A stretch of DNA of 64,000 nt from JACJXW01 sp964418125 (GCA_964418125.1 CAYQKY010000014.1:28272-92271), one strand, 5' to 3'; shown: positions 44,405 to 53,809, counted from the first letter of the stretch. The notes: generated from the sequence alone by a model not told the origin. Numbers and translations: made by a program.

Positions 44405-44890
44405 CTAAAAAACCACCCGGCTCACCGCATAGTAAATGGCCATCAACCCTGAAAAAACAGCGCTTGCCGGAAAACGCCAGCCCAACCGGATGACATTCTG
44501 TATGATGTAGTTGCCCAGTAGCGATAGGGGGATGTTAGCCAGAAAAGAAAAAAAAGCGATGCGCAACAACTCCCAGCCTATTTCCTCCACCCTCCCCGAA
44601 AATAACTCTATAAAAAAGAAATGGCGGGCGATCCACAGCGGGTTGAAAAAAAGCATGGCCAGGATCGTCTTCTGAAGGGCGGCCCAAAACCTGCGCCTTC
44701 CGGCTATCTTCTTCTCGATCCAGCTGAAGTAGTTGGGGATCTCAAAAGCGTAGAGGGTTGCGCCAATAAATGCCAGCCCCAGCAGGCGGCTCCACTGAAA
44801 TTCCTGTAAAAAGATAGCCGCAATGGTATCGCCGGTAGCATATATGGCGGCGCCGTAGAAAATATTGGGCCAGGAATATTTCCACTTCAA
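44405..44890 (-). CDS. Mpv17/PMP22-like small membrane protein
   Basis: A 161-residue protein with about four hydrophobic segments. The pattern YATGDTIAAIF, an SRLLGLAFIGATLYAFEIPNYFSWIEK stretch, KTILAMLFFNPLW and a C-terminal RFPASAVFSGLMAIYYAV parallels the GD..aQ, R-G-P-WY and K-x-x-D-Q-x-x-x-x-P positions of the Mpv17/PMP22 family. That family is mostly eukaryotic (mitochondria, peroxisomes) and its role is debated. The match is by eye and several signature residues differ. It is divergent from the PBP gene. Confidence 0.5.
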   Translation of the reverse strand: MKWKYSWPNIFYGAAIYATGDTIAAIFLQEFQWSRLLGLAFIGATLYAFEIPNYFSWIEKKIAGRRRFWAALQKTILAMLFFNPLWIARHFFFIELFSGRVEEIGWELLRIAFFSFLANIPLSLLGNYIIQNVIRLGWRFPASAVFSGLMAIYYAVSRVVF

Positions 44891-44965
44891 GGGGTGTGCA
44901 CTTTTACGGTTTCTGCCGGCAAAGGTATGGCGCCGGGCAGGAAAAATTATCCGGCCGTCCGTTTT

Positions 44966-44973
44966 TATATTTG
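44966..44973 (+). promoter_or_regulatory. Candidate -7 promoter element for PBP1A gene
   Basis: TATATTTG matches the Bacteroidota TAnnTTTG consensus exactly, 54 bp before the PBP start. A -33 TTTG was not found at the usual spacing. Confidence 0.45.
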
Positions 44974-45027
44974 AAAAATTATGGGAAGTTTGTGTGACAA
45001 AACTTTTTTCGCTGCGTTTAACAAGCT

Positions 45028-47436
45028 ATGCAGGACAAATTGCGATCATTCCTGAGCCCGGCGCTGGAGCGCTGGCGCCGCTTTTCCGATAACTGGCCGC
45101 GGTTGTCGCGGATAGTGAAGTGGACGTCGGCTGCCGGGCTTGCAGGGCTGGCCGTGCTTCTTCTGGCCTGGGTAACCGTCCTGTTGACCGTGCCAACGAG
45201 GCGGGAGCTTCGGCAAGTGCGCGCCCAGATCGCCTCCGATATTTACACTTCCGACAGCTTACTTCTCGGGCGATATTACAATGAATACCGGACGGTAGTA
45301 CCCGTCGAAGAGATCCCCCAGCATGTGCTCGATGCATTGGTGGCTACCGAGGATGAGCGCTTTTTCCAGCACGAAGGTATCGACTATCGCAGCTGGGCGC
45401 GGGTACTGGTCAAGACCATCCTGCAGGGAGATGAGGGCAGTGGCGGGGGCAGCACCATCAGCCAGCAGTTGGCAAAGAACCTCTTTCCCCGGCGAGATTA
45501 CCTCCTTTTTTCTCTGGTAGTTAATAAAGTAAGGGAAATTGCCATCGCCCGCCGCCTGGAGCGGGCCTACTCCAAAAAGGAACTGCTGGGGCTCTATCTG
45601 AATACGGTGCCTTTTCCGGAAAACGTCTTCGGGATAGATGTGGCGGCCCGCCGCTTTTTCAATAAACCTCCTTCTGAACTGCTTGTCGAGGAGGGGGCTA
45701 CTTTGGTAGGGACCCTCAGGGCGACAACCTACTACAACCCGGCCCGTTTCCCGGAAAGGGCCCGGCAGCGCCGCGACGTCGTCCTTCACCAGATGGTTCG
45801 CAATGGCTACATCGACACCGTTGCCGGCGATTCCCTGCAGGCCCTGCCCCTGACTCTGAATTACAATCCGGTAATTCGGAACGAAGATATCGCCCCCTAC
45901 TTCCTGGCCTATGTCCGGAAGGAGTTGGAACAGATCCTTGCCGGGATTCGCAAACCTGATGGAGAACCTTATAACCTCTATACTGATGGCCTGAAGGTTT
46001 ACACCACACTGGAAGGGCAGATGCAACGTATTGCCGAGGCTGTAGTGCAGGAACACCTCAGTGAGGTGCAGAGCCGCTTCGATGAGCACTGGCGCAACCG
46101 CACAGCCCCCTGGATGGACGTCCGCACGGTAGAACGCGCCATGAAACAATCGCGCCGGTATCAGTTCCTGAAGCAACAGGGGCTGGACGAGGGGCAGATC
46201 CTTCAGGCCTTTGAACAACCGGATTCCATGTCCATCTTTACCTGGGAAGGCCCCCGCAGGGTATGGATGAGCCCTCTGGACAGCATCCGCCACCACCTGG
46301 GGCTGCTGCAGGTGGGCTTCATTGCCATGGAACCCTACACCGGGTATGTTCGGGCCTGGGTAGGTGGCATAGACTTCGATTTTTTCCAGTATGACCATGT
46401 GACGGCGCGCCGGCAGGCAGGCTCTGTTTTCAAACCGGTGGTCTATACGCAAGCTTTACGCAGCGGCATGGAGCCTTGTGAACAGATCCCGAACGAGCTG
46501 GTAGTATACCACGAATACGCCAAAGGCGACTGGGCGGTAAAGGACTGGCGACGCGATGATCCGGAGCCCCATTTCACCCCGGACGGTAAAGACGAAGATG
46601 ACTGGATACCCCAAAATGCCGACGGGCTATATGGAGGGTCCTACAGCCTGGAAGGCGCCCTGGTCAATTCGGTCAATACCGTGACGGTAAAGCTCATTAT
46701 GAGGATGGGGGTAGAACCCGTTGCCGAATTGGCCCGGAATATGGGCATTACCACCGAGGTCCCCCCTGAACCCTCCATCGCCCTGGGCACTGCGGAAGTC
46801 TCTCTCTACGATATGTCTTCCGTTTTCTCAACGCTGGCCAGCCAGGGCCGGCAGGTCCGCCCCCGGGTGATCCGCCGTATAGAAACCCACGACGGAGAGG
46901 TGCTGGCAGAATTCAGCGAACAGCAGGCTGTTCAGGCAGTGGATTCCTCCCTGGCGGCAATGATGACCCGCATGCTGGAGTCGGTAGCGACTGTCGGGAC
47001 GGCCAGCCGCCTGCGCTGGCGCTACGGCCTGTATAACGTGCCGCTGGCCGGAAAAACAGGCACTTCCCAAAACCATGCCGACGGCTGGTTTATCGGTTAT
47101 ACCCCCAGGTTGGTGGTTGGCGCCTGGGTAGGGGGTGATTCTCCATTGGTGCGCTTCCGCAATTTCGAGAATGGCCAGGGCGCTGCTACAGCCTTACCGG
47201 TTTGCGCCCTGTTCCTGAGGCAGGTGCTTAAAGAGCCCGGGTTGGAAGAGTGGCAGGGCGGGGAATTTCATAAACTACCACCTGAAGAACTTCGCCGCCT
47301 GGACTGCCCGTTGCGGATCAAGTCGCCCGAAGAATTGCTGAGAGATTCCCTGCTGGCGGATTCCCTTTTCCGGGATTCTCTGCGCCTGGCGGATTCCCTT
47401 TTGATGGACATGCCGGTATTGGAGGAAGGGCGGTAG
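45028..47436 (+). CDS. Class A penicillin-binding protein (transglycosylase/transpeptidase)
   Basis: An 802-residue bifunctional peptidoglycan synthase anchored by one helix (about residues 34-54). The GT51 glycosyltransferase domain has catalytic Glu108 in ATEDERFF, then GGSTISQQLAKNLF and RRLERAYSKKELLGLYLN. The transpeptidase domain has SxxK in AGSVFKP, SxN in NSVNT and KTGTS near residue 675. The tail is Asp/Leu/Ser-rich (repeated RDSLLADSLFRDSL). It is PBP1A/MrcA-like rather than PbpC-like. Strictly periplasmic activity. It is convergent with lpxB. Confidence 0.94.
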   Translation: MQDKLRSFLSPALERWRRFSDNWPRLSRIVKWTSAAGLAGLAVLLLAWVTVLLTVPTRRELRQVRAQIASDIYTSDSLLLGRYYNEYRTVVPVEEIPQHVLDALVATEDERFFQHEGIDYRSWARVLVKTILQGDEGSGGGSTISQQLAKNLFPRRDYLLFSLVVNKVREIAIARRLERAYSKKELLGLYLNTVPFPENVFGIDVAARRFFNKPPSELLVEEGATLVGTLRATTYYNPARFPERARQRRDVVLHQMVRNGYIDTVAGDSLQALPLTLNYNPVIRNEDIAPYFLAYVRKELEQILAGIRKPDGEPYNLYTDGLKVYTTLEGQMQRIAEAVVQEHLSEVQSRFDEHWRNRTAPWMDVRTVERAMKQSRRYQFLKQQGLDEGQILQAFEQPDSMSIFTWEGPRRVWMSPLDSIRHHLGLLQVGFIAMEPYTGYVRAWVGGIDFDFFQYDHVTARRQAGSVFKPVVYTQALRSGMEPCEQIPNELVVYHEYAKGDWAVKDWRRDDPEPHFTPDGKDEDDWIPQNADGLYGGSYSLEGALVNSVNTVTVKLIMRMGVEPVAELARNMGITTEVPPEPSIALGTAEVSLYDMSSVFSTLASQGRQVRPRVIRRIETHDGEVLAEFSEQQAVQAVDSSLAAMMTRMLESVATVGTASRLRWRYGLYNVPLAGKTGTSQNHADGWFIGYTPRLVVGAWVGGDSPLVRFRNFENGQGAATALPVCALFLRQVLKEPGLEEWQGGEFHKLPPEELRRLDCPLRIKSPEELLRDSLLADSLFRDSLRLADSLLMDMPVLEEGR

Positions 47437-47445
47437 CATGCCAGC

Positions 47446-48570
47446 TTACTCCTGCCTCATGTATTTCACGATGAGCCGCGCCGCCCGGCGTGATGCTCCC
47501 GGCTTGCCCATTCTTTCCCGGATCAGAGCATAGCCTTCTTTTATTCGCCGGCGGTTTTCGGGGATCAGGAGTTTTGCCAGTTCCTTCTCCAGGTTTTCGG
47601 GGTTGAACTCGCCCTGTATCAGTTCCCTGACCACTTCTTTTCCGGCAATCAGGTTGGCCAGGGCGATAAACTCCACATTGACCAGGCGGCGGGCGATGAA
47701 GTAGGATAACCGGCTGCCCCGGTAGCAGACTACCTGCGGGACGCCGATCAGGGCCGTTTCCAGCGTAGCGGTCCCGGAAGTCACCAGAGCCGCTTCGGCC
47801 TGGCGCAACAATGCGTAAGCCTGGTTGGAAGCCAGTTTTACCCGCTCCGGATCGGGAGCCGCCTCATCCAGTATTTCCCGGTAAAAGCTTTCCGGTTGAG
47901 AAGGAGCGCCGGCGATGACGAACTGGTATTCCGGAAAAGCGGGAGTGATTTCCAACATGACGTCCAGCATACGTTCGATCTCCTGTTTGCGGCTGCCGGG
48001 CAACAGGGCAATAATAGGCTGTCCGCCCAGGCCGTTTTCCTCCCTAAAGCTTTCCCGGGCGGGCTTTTCATCTATAACATCCATCAGGGGGTGGCCGACG
48101 AAGTCCACCTCGTAGTCGTATTTCCGGTAGAACTCCTCCTCGAAGGGCAGAATGACGAACATGCGGTCTACGCTGGCCTTGATGCCGTGTACGCGGCTGC
48201 TGTGCCAGGCCCACAGCTGAGGAGAGATATAGTAATACACTTTCAGTCCCTTTGCTTTGGCCCATTTGGCGATGCGCAGGTTAAACCCCGGATAGTCGAT
48301 CAGTATGAGAGCGTCGGGTTGGTATTCCAGAATATCCTTTTTACAGAATTTGATATTGCCCAGTATGGTGCGCAGGTTCATGACGACTTCGGCGAAGCCC
48401 ATAAAAGCGAGGTCCCGGTAGTGTTTCACGAGGTGGCCGCCTGCCGCTTCCATGAGGCCGCCGCCCCAAACCCGGCACTCGGCTTCCGGGTCTTCTTCCC
48501 GGAGCCCCCGGATGAGGTTGGAGCCGTGCAGGTCGCCCGATGCCTCTCCGGCGATGATGTAGTATTTCAT
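47446..48570 (-). CDS. lpxB: Lipid-A-disaccharide synthase
   Basis: A 374-residue GT-B glycosyltransferase (GT19) joining lipid X and UDP-diacylglucosamine to the lipid A disaccharide at the inner membrane. Seen: the N-terminal YYIIAGEASGDLHGSNLI, SPQLWAWHSSRVHGIK, the LLPGSRKQEIERML loop, and TSGTATLETALIGVPQVVCYRG. Its start overlaps the upstream 99-residue gene by 4 bp and belongs to the leftward surE-hypothetical-lpxB operon common in Bacteroidota. Confidence 0.95.
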   Translation of the reverse strand: MKYYIIAGEASGDLHGSNLIRGLREEDPEAECRVWGGGLMEAAGGHLVKHYRDLAFMGFAEVVMNLRTILGNIKFCKKDILEYQPDALILIDYPGFNLRIAKWAKAKGLKVYYYISPQLWAWHSSRVHGIKASVDRMFVILPFEEEFYRKYDYEVDFVGHPLMDVIDEKPARESFREENGLGGQPIIALLPGSRKQEIERMLDVMLEITPAFPEYQFVIAGAPSQPESFYREILDEAAPDPERVKLASNQAYALLRQAEAALVTSGTATLETALIGVPQVVCYRGSRLSYFIARRLVNVEFIALANLIAGKEVVRELIQGEFNPENLEKELAKLLIPENRRRIKEGYALIRERMGKPGASRRAARLIVKYMRQE

Positions 48571-48866
48571 AGGATGAACTTTCCGAAATAGACGACCCAG
48601 ATGATGACGTACACAACGGTGGCCAGCACCACCCCCCGCATGGAATTGATGGCCCGCCGCTTCTGGAAGGCATTCAGGGGGATCAGGTTGAAGCAGATGG
48701 CGATGACGCCCGTGGTGCGTTCCCTGAACATGGGCGAGAATCCCTCTTCGCTGACAATACCGGCCGCTTCGAGTTGGCTGTAGAGCAACATCAGCAGGCC
48801 GAACGCCATCAGGGGAAGGAGAATGCCGATGGCCAGCCCAACGGGTATCGAGTTTCTATTCCACAT
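48567..48866 (-). CDS. Small two-to-three-helix membrane protein of the surE-lpxB operon
   Basis: A 99-residue protein with hydrophobic segments at about 9-29, 51-65 (weak) and 78-95. It starts MWNRNSIPVGLAIGILLPLMAF. No enzymatic motif. It is translationally coupled: it ends 4 bp inside lpxB and starts 3 bp after surE, so a role in the lipid A/envelope operon is likely but undefined. Such a gene between surE and lpxB recurs in Bacteroidota from memory. Confidence 0.8.
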   Translation of the reverse strand: MWNRNSIPVGLAIGILLPLMAFGLLMLLYSQLEAAGIVSEEGFSPMFRERTTGVIAICFNLIPLNAFQKRRAINSMRGVVLATVVYVIIWVVYFGKFIL

Positions 48867-48869
48867 AAG

Positions 48870-49652
48870 TTAAAAGGCTTTTTCCAGTTTTTCAATTGCC
48901 TTCAGGCTTTTGAAGGCCCGGTAATTGGTCAGGTCATGCATGGAAGGCACCACGGAAATGTAATCATTCTGCAGGGCCCAGATGTCGGTATCTTTTCCTT
49001 CATCTTCGTTGACGAAACGCCCGGTCAGCCAGTAGTATTTCTGCCCGCGGGGGTCGGTGGCTTCCGTGAACTCCTCGTCCCATCGCGCTTCGGCCTGGCG
49101 GCATACCCGCATGCCTTTGATGTTTCCATCTTCTGGATTTGGGATATTTACGTTGAGCAGGCTGCCCTCTTCCAACCCATTTTCCAGGACGTATTCCATC
49201 AGCATTTTTGCGAACGGTTTGGCCGGCTCGAAATTGGCGTCGTGGGAATAATCCAGCAGGGAAAAGCCGATAGAGGGGATGCGTTCCAGCGACGCCTCCA
49301 TGGCAGCCGAGAGGGTCCCGGAGTAGATGATGTTGATGGAAGCGTTGGAACCGTGGTTGATGCCCGAAACGCACAAATCGGGTTTGCGGTCTTTCAGCAC
49401 AATGTGCTTGGCGAGCTTTACGCAATCGACCGGCGTTCCGGAGCATTCGTACGCTTCAATACCCTCGAAGACGTTGGCAGGATGAAGGCGAATGGGGTCG
49501 CTGACAGTGATCGCATGGCCCATTCCGGACTGGGGAGAATCGGGAGCTACCACGACAACGTCGCCCAGTTCGCGGGCTACGCTTACCAGCGCCCGGATGC
49601 CGGGAGCGGTGATACCGTCGTCATTGGTAACAAGAATCAGTGGCTTTTTCAT
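48870..49652 (-). CDS. surE: 5'/3'-nucleotidase SurE
   Basis: A 260-residue divalent-metal nucleoside monophosphatase. The N-terminal LVTNDDGITAPGI carries the metal-binding Asp pair; DSPQSGMGHAIT and SGINHGSNASINIIYSGTLSAAMEA supply the other ligands (Ser, Asn). Length is normal. It leads the surE-hypothetical-lpxB operon. In other bacteria it works in stationary-phase nucleotide salvage. The upstream spacer holds a strong hairpin. Confidence 0.95.
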   Translation of the reverse strand: MKKPLILVTNDDGITAPGIRALVSVARELGDVVVVAPDSPQSGMGHAITVSDPIRLHPANVFEGIEAYECSGTPVDCVKLAKHIVLKDRKPDLCVSGINHGSNASINIIYSGTLSAAMEASLERIPSIGFSLLDYSHDANFEPAKPFAKMLMEYVLENGLEEGSLLNVNIPNPEDGNIKGMRVCRQAEARWDEEFTEATDPRGQKYYWLTGRFVNEDEGKDTDIWALQNDYISVVPSMHDLTNYRAFKSLKAIEKLEKAF

Positions 49653-49974
49653 GGAAGCGGTATTGGATGAGCGCCAAAATTAAGGAAATATGTAGGATGA
49701 AGCTATATTATGGCCGGATTGGTTTTGACTCAAAAACAATCCGGCGGGCTGGAGGCCGGGACTTGGCAGGCCCAAAAATCCGACGTCGAATTTTAAGCTT
49801 TTGGCCATAAATTTGCTTCGGTTTGAACTTCGGCCTGGCGGGGCTGTTGAACTTTTCGATTTGCGCATGGGCAGCAACGAAGGCAAAAAGACACAACTCT
49901 TGGCGCAGATTTCCTGCTTTTGCGTTTTAGTGGAATAGACATTTTGCCAAAAAATAATTATTAGACATCAATTC
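49653..49974. other. Spacer between surE and hemH with strong hairpin
   Basis: A 322-bp divergent spacer. GCCGGATTG (49713-49721) and CAATCCGGC (49737-49745), together with internal TTTT/AAAA, form a near-perfect hairpin around GACTC. No T-tract adjoins. The rest holds no credible gene; short minus frames at 49680-49896 lack coding features. Confidence 0.55.
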
Positions 49975-51003
49975 ATGACGACATTCGGAAAAAAGGGGGT
50001 TCTTCTGGTCAACCTGGGCACTCCTGATGACCCCAACCGCGGCGCGGTATACCGCTACCTCAAGCAATTTCTGCTGGACCCAAGGGTTATCGATTACCCC
50101 TGGCTGGCCCGCAACCTGATCGTGCGGGGTATCATCGCTCCCTTCCGTTCGGGCAGCTCTTCCAAACTCTACAAAATGCTGTGGACGGAGGAGGGCTCCC
50201 CGCTGAAAGTATACGGGGAGCGGGTGGCCCAGGGGGTGCAGGAGATCCTTGGGGAAGAATATGTTGTGGAACTGGCCATGCGTTACCAGAACCCCTCCAT
50301 CGAGTCGGCTATAAAAAACCTGCTGCAGATGCAGGTATCGGAGATCATTGTTTTTCCCATGTTTCCCCAATATGCTTCCGCCACTACCGGCTCCATCCAT
50401 GAGGAAGTGATGCGCGTGCTGGCCCGGCAGGAAACCATTCCGAACGTAAAACTCATCAACTCCTACTTCGACAATGAGGTGATGATCGATATCTTTGCCG
50501 ATAACGCCCGCCGGTTTGACCTCAGTTCCTACGGCCACATCATCTTCAGCTACCACGGCCTGCCCCAGCGGCAGCTGCGCAAGGGCGACCCCACCGGCAG
50601 CCACTGCCTGAAAAAGGAAAACTGCTGCCAGGAGCTCTGCCTGGCCAACCAGTTCTGCTATTCCGCCCAGTGCCACGCCACCACCCGCGCCATCGCCGAA
50701 AAGCTGGAGCTCAGCCCGGAAGGATACACCACCTCCTTCCAGAGCCGCCTCGGCCCGGAAGTGTGGGCCCAACCGTACACCATTAAAACAATCGAGAAAC
50801 TGGCGGAAAAAGGGGTCAAGCGCCTGCTCGTCTTCAGCCCCGCCTTCGTCGCCGACTGCCTGGAGACCATCATCGAAATCGGCACCGAGTACCAGGAGGA
50901 ATTTGAAGAGATGGGCGGGGAGAAGGTTGACCTGGTGCCCAGCCTGAATGATGACCCGCGGTGGGTCCGGGCGGTGGCGGAGATGGTGGAGGGTTGGGGA
51001 TAA
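49975..51003 (+). CDS. hemH: Ferrochelatase
   Basis: A 342-residue enzyme that inserts Fe(II) into protoporphyrin IX, the last heme step. N-terminal GVLLVNLGTPDDP, LAMRYQNPSI, FPMFPQYASATTGS, catalytic His194 in FSYHGLP, and the late FVADCLETIIEI with the conserved Glu. Between residues 211 and 233 six cysteines cluster (C211, C217, C218, C222, C228, C233), a possible metal or Fe-S site seen in some bacterial ferrochelatases. It stands alone here with no other heme genes. Confidence 0.95.
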   Translation: MTTFGKKGVLLVNLGTPDDPNRGAVYRYLKQFLLDPRVIDYPWLARNLIVRGIIAPFRSGSSSKLYKMLWTEEGSPLKVYGERVAQGVQEILGEEYVVELAMRYQNPSIESAIKNLLQMQVSEIIVFPMFPQYASATTGSIHEEVMRVLARQETIPNVKLINSYFDNEVMIDIFADNARRFDLSSYGHIIFSYHGLPQRQLRKGDPTGSHCLKKENCCQELCLANQFCYSAQCHATTRAIAEKLELSPEGYTTSFQSRLGPEVWAQPYTIKTIEKLAEKGVKRLLVFSPAFVADCLETIIEIGTEYQEEFEEMGGEKVDLVPSLNDDPRWVRAVAEMVEGWG

Positions 51004-51165
51004 TTGTGTATAAGTGCATTGGTGCCAGTACCTGGACAGAAATACTTAGACACGCATAGAAATATTGAAATACATTGCCAGCCCGAGCCGGGCAGCAGGT
51101 TCCAGGGCATTCCTGCACGAATCCCGAATCCACGAATCCCGAATCCACCCTCAATCCACTCTCCC
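51004..51165. repeat. Word-repeat spacer between hemH and TonB receptor
   Basis: Degenerate words GTGTATAAGTGCATTGGTGC on the left, then CACGAATCC/CGAATCC repeated near 51116-51150. The region runs into the 3' end of the convergent receptor gene. It resembles the sufB-sufC spacer in style. Confidence 0.45.
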
Positions 51166-53586
51166 CCTCTCTTCCTCAGCGCCGGTAGCCCGCCGGCGCG
51201 CACCTTTCAATTCCTCGTCACCAAAATTGCGGGAATACGTCAGCTTGAAAGTGCGCTGGCTGAAATCGGCCTCAAAGGAGGAAATGAGGTTGTACTCAGG
51301 AAAATTGGTTTCACCACGCCACTTTAAGGAGTTCAGCACATCATCGACGCCGAATCGAAGCGTACCTGCATTGCCCTTTAACTTTTTCTGTATCCCGATA
51401 TTCAGCGCGCCGATCGGCAGGAACTCAGCGGCCCCGAAAAGCCCTCTTGTTTGGTAAAAACCTACCACTTCGGCGCTGAAATCCTTAGGCAGGGTAAACA
51501 TGTTGATCCAGGTTAACCGAAGGTTTTTTGTACTTACCTGCACCGGCCTGCCGTCGAAAAAAGTATTCACTTCCTGCCAGGAACCGATGAGGTTGTTCTG
51601 CATCCGCCACCACTCCGCCACCTGTATGGGGAATGCAGCAGTAAAAGAAGCCGTTTTACGGGTTTTCATGTTTTCCGCTGCGATAAGCTGCTGGTTGGTA
51701 CCTTCGATGACCCGGGACTGGAACCGGGCAATGGCGCTGTCCTCCACCGTGTACTGTATAGAAAACAGGGCCGTTTTAAAACGATAATCCACCTTCACAT
51801 TATTGGAAATGGATGGTTGCAGGGCGGCGTTTCCGGAAAAGAAAGTGTAGGGGTCCACGAAGATCACAAAGGGCGCCATATCGTTGAAGGTAGGGCGGGT
51901 GATGCGGCGGCTGTAGGAGGCATTCACCGAATGCTGATCGTTCAATGCCCTGGAGAGGAAAACGCTGGGGAAGAAATTGCCGTACTGCCGGTCCACGATA
52001 TTGGCCTGCTCCACCGTGCCGAGGTTGGAATTGGTGTATTCATAGCGCAGGCCGAGTTTCAGGTCCGATTTGTCATCCAGTTTAACGTCCAAAGCCGTGT
52101 AGGCGGCGCCGATGCTTTCCTCCAGGTTGTATCGGGCGGTCAGGTTGGGGTCGATCACGGAAATGCCGTTCTGGACCCTGAACACCGACACATCGTTGTC
52201 GAACCGGGAGATGGTGGCCTTCAGGCCGGCTTCCATTTTTAGTTTGTCAGATAATTTCTTGCTGTAATCCAGTTTACCTACCCCTACCTCGATGGGGGTG
52301 GCTTTCCCGCTGAAAGCCTGTTCTTCGAACAGGAATGCTCCTGTGCCGTCGGAATAGTTAATGAAGTAGTTGGTCGGGTTGGTATTATCGTAGTGAAGAT
52401 AGTCGGCGTCGAAGGTTAGGATCTCCCCTTTGCGTATGGTATGCTGGAGGTTCAGGTTGCCGCTCAGGTGTTTCCAGTGGTTGACCTCATCGTTGGCGAT
52501 GGTGAGCAGGGTATCCGGCAGGCCGTTCCGGGAAATGGTGGAATTGTTCAGGGCGTCCATACTCCAGCGGTTATCATAGCCGGAGATAAGCAGGCCGAAG
52601 ACGGTTTTGGAACTCACGTTCCAGTCCAACCCCAGCCGAGCGTTGTGGTTGCGTTGAATGGGGCCGCGCACGCTGCGGGTATCCGTTCCGATGGTTTCTC
52701 CGTTCAGCATGACCTGCCTCCCAAAAGTGAACACCTGTTCCTGCGCCCTCCGGCTGAAGGAATAATCACCGTACAGGTTGATATTTTCCTGGCGGAAGTT
52801 GAAGTTGATACCGGAAGAAGCAGTGGTTCCCCTGCCATAACCGCCGGTGAATGTATAAGAGCCGTTCAGCCCGTTGTCGTTCGATTGTTTCAGGACGATG
52901 TTGATAAAGCCGGCATTGCCCTCGGCATCGAAATTGGCGGGCGGCGTGGTGATGAGTTCAATGCTTTCAATATTGCTGGCAGGCATCCCCTCCAGCATTT
53001 GCACAACCGCTTCGAGGGGCATGCGGTTGATCTTACCGTTGATCATGACCACCACGCCATCTTTGCCGGATACGGAAATGCTGTTGTTCTGGCGGTTGAC
53101 GACAACCCCCGGCGAGCGCTCCAGCACCTCCAGGGCCGTGCTGCCGGCAGAAGTAATGCTGTTTTCCACGTTGATCACCAGGCGGTCGATCTTTTGCTCG
53201 AAAAGCGGCCTTTTCGCCACTACCTCCACTGCTTGCAGTTCTTTCACATCTTCCTGCAGGGCGATGGCGTCGAGCTTCACCGGCCCTGCATCGCCCTTTA
53301 CCTGGAATGGGCTGGAATAGTACTCCAGGTAACCGACCATGGTGGCCATCATCAGGTATTTGCCCGAGGTGATGCCTTTCAACCGGTATTCCCCATTCTC
53401 CCCGGATACTTCCCCCTTTATGAGCGAACTGTCGGCGGCGGACAGCAGGAGTACGTTGACGAAGGGGAGCGGCTGCCCGCTTTCTGTTGTGACTTTACCG
53501 GAAATTTGTGATTGGGCATGAAGGGTTTGAAGGTGGAAAAAAAGGAAAGCAATAATTCCCACGGAAATTTTTAAGAACGTTTTCAT
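51151..53586 (-). CDS. TonB-dependent-receptor-like outer membrane beta-barrel protein
   Basis: An 811-residue outer membrane protein, start at MKTFLKISVGIIAFLFFHLQTLHAQ (53586), a clear signal peptide. A carboxypeptidase-regulatory-like domain (residues about 25-110, SGKVTTESGQPLPFVNVLLLSAAD), a plug-like domain (SAGSTALEVLERSPGVVVNRQNNSISVSGKDGVVVMINGK) and a beta-barrel of the OMP_b-brl_3 kind with repeated aromatic strand ends. No SusD partner gene is present, so it is not a Sus pair. Substrate unknown; peptide or metal-complex import is possible. The protein ends in a basic, disordered tail rather than a barrel-closing aromatic. Confidence 0.88.
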   Translation of the reverse strand: MKTFLKISVGIIAFLFFHLQTLHAQSQISGKVTTESGQPLPFVNVLLLSAADSSLIKGEVSGENGEYRLKGITSGKYLMMATMVGYLEYYSSPFQVKGDAGPVKLDAIALQEDVKELQAVEVVAKRPLFEQKIDRLVINVENSITSAGSTALEVLERSPGVVVNRQNNSISVSGKDGVVVMINGKINRMPLEAVVQMLEGMPASNIESIELITTPPANFDAEGNAGFINIVLKQSNDNGLNGSYTFTGGYGRGTTASSGINFNFRQENINLYGDYSFSRRAQEQVFTFGRQVMLNGETIGTDTRSVRGPIQRNHNARLGLDWNVSSKTVFGLLISGYDNRWSMDALNNSTISRNGLPDTLLTIANDEVNHWKHLSGNLNLQHTIRKGEILTFDADYLHYDNTNPTNYFINYSDGTGAFLFEEQAFSGKATPIEVGVGKLDYSKKLSDKLKMEAGLKATISRFDNDVSVFRVQNGISVIDPNLTARYNLEESIGAAYTALDVKLDDKSDLKLGLRYEYTNSNLGTVEQANIVDRQYGNFFPSVFLSRALNDQHSVNASYSRRITRPTFNDMAPFVIFVDPYTFFSGNAALQPSISNNVKVDYRFKTALFSIQYTVEDSAIARFQSRVIEGTNQQLIAAENMKTRKTASFTAAFPIQVAEWWRMQNNLIGSWQEVNTFFDGRPVQVSTKNLRLTWINMFTLPKDFSAEVVGFYQTRGLFGAAEFLPIGALNIGIQKKLKGNAGTLRFGVDDVLNSLKWRGETNFPEYNLISSFEADFSQRTFKLTYSRNFGDEELKGARRRATGAEEERGRVD

Positions 53587-53809
53587 TGGAATATGAATTT
53601 TGGTGTGGTTTATAGTGTAGTTTTCTATATCGTAATGCAAAGGTACGGGTATAGCCTGCCTTACACCCGCACTTATCTTTCAAATAGTAGGATTTATCTT
53701 TCATCCTGGGGCCCTTAATTATTCCTTTGGTGATTTCAGCACGGATGCCTGATCGCTTTCGTTGCGTTTGTCCGGATAATAAGGCGCGAATTTTTCCTAT
53801 ATTTCCTGT

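Noticed and set aside
45259..46452. 397-codon minus-strand frame opposite the PBP gene
   Set aside because: Shadow of a GC-rich gene with intact GT51 and transpeptidase motifs.
51151..53586. SusC of a polysaccharide utilisation locus
   Set aside because: No SusD-like gene or glycoside hydrolase adjoins and the barrel is shorter than SusC.
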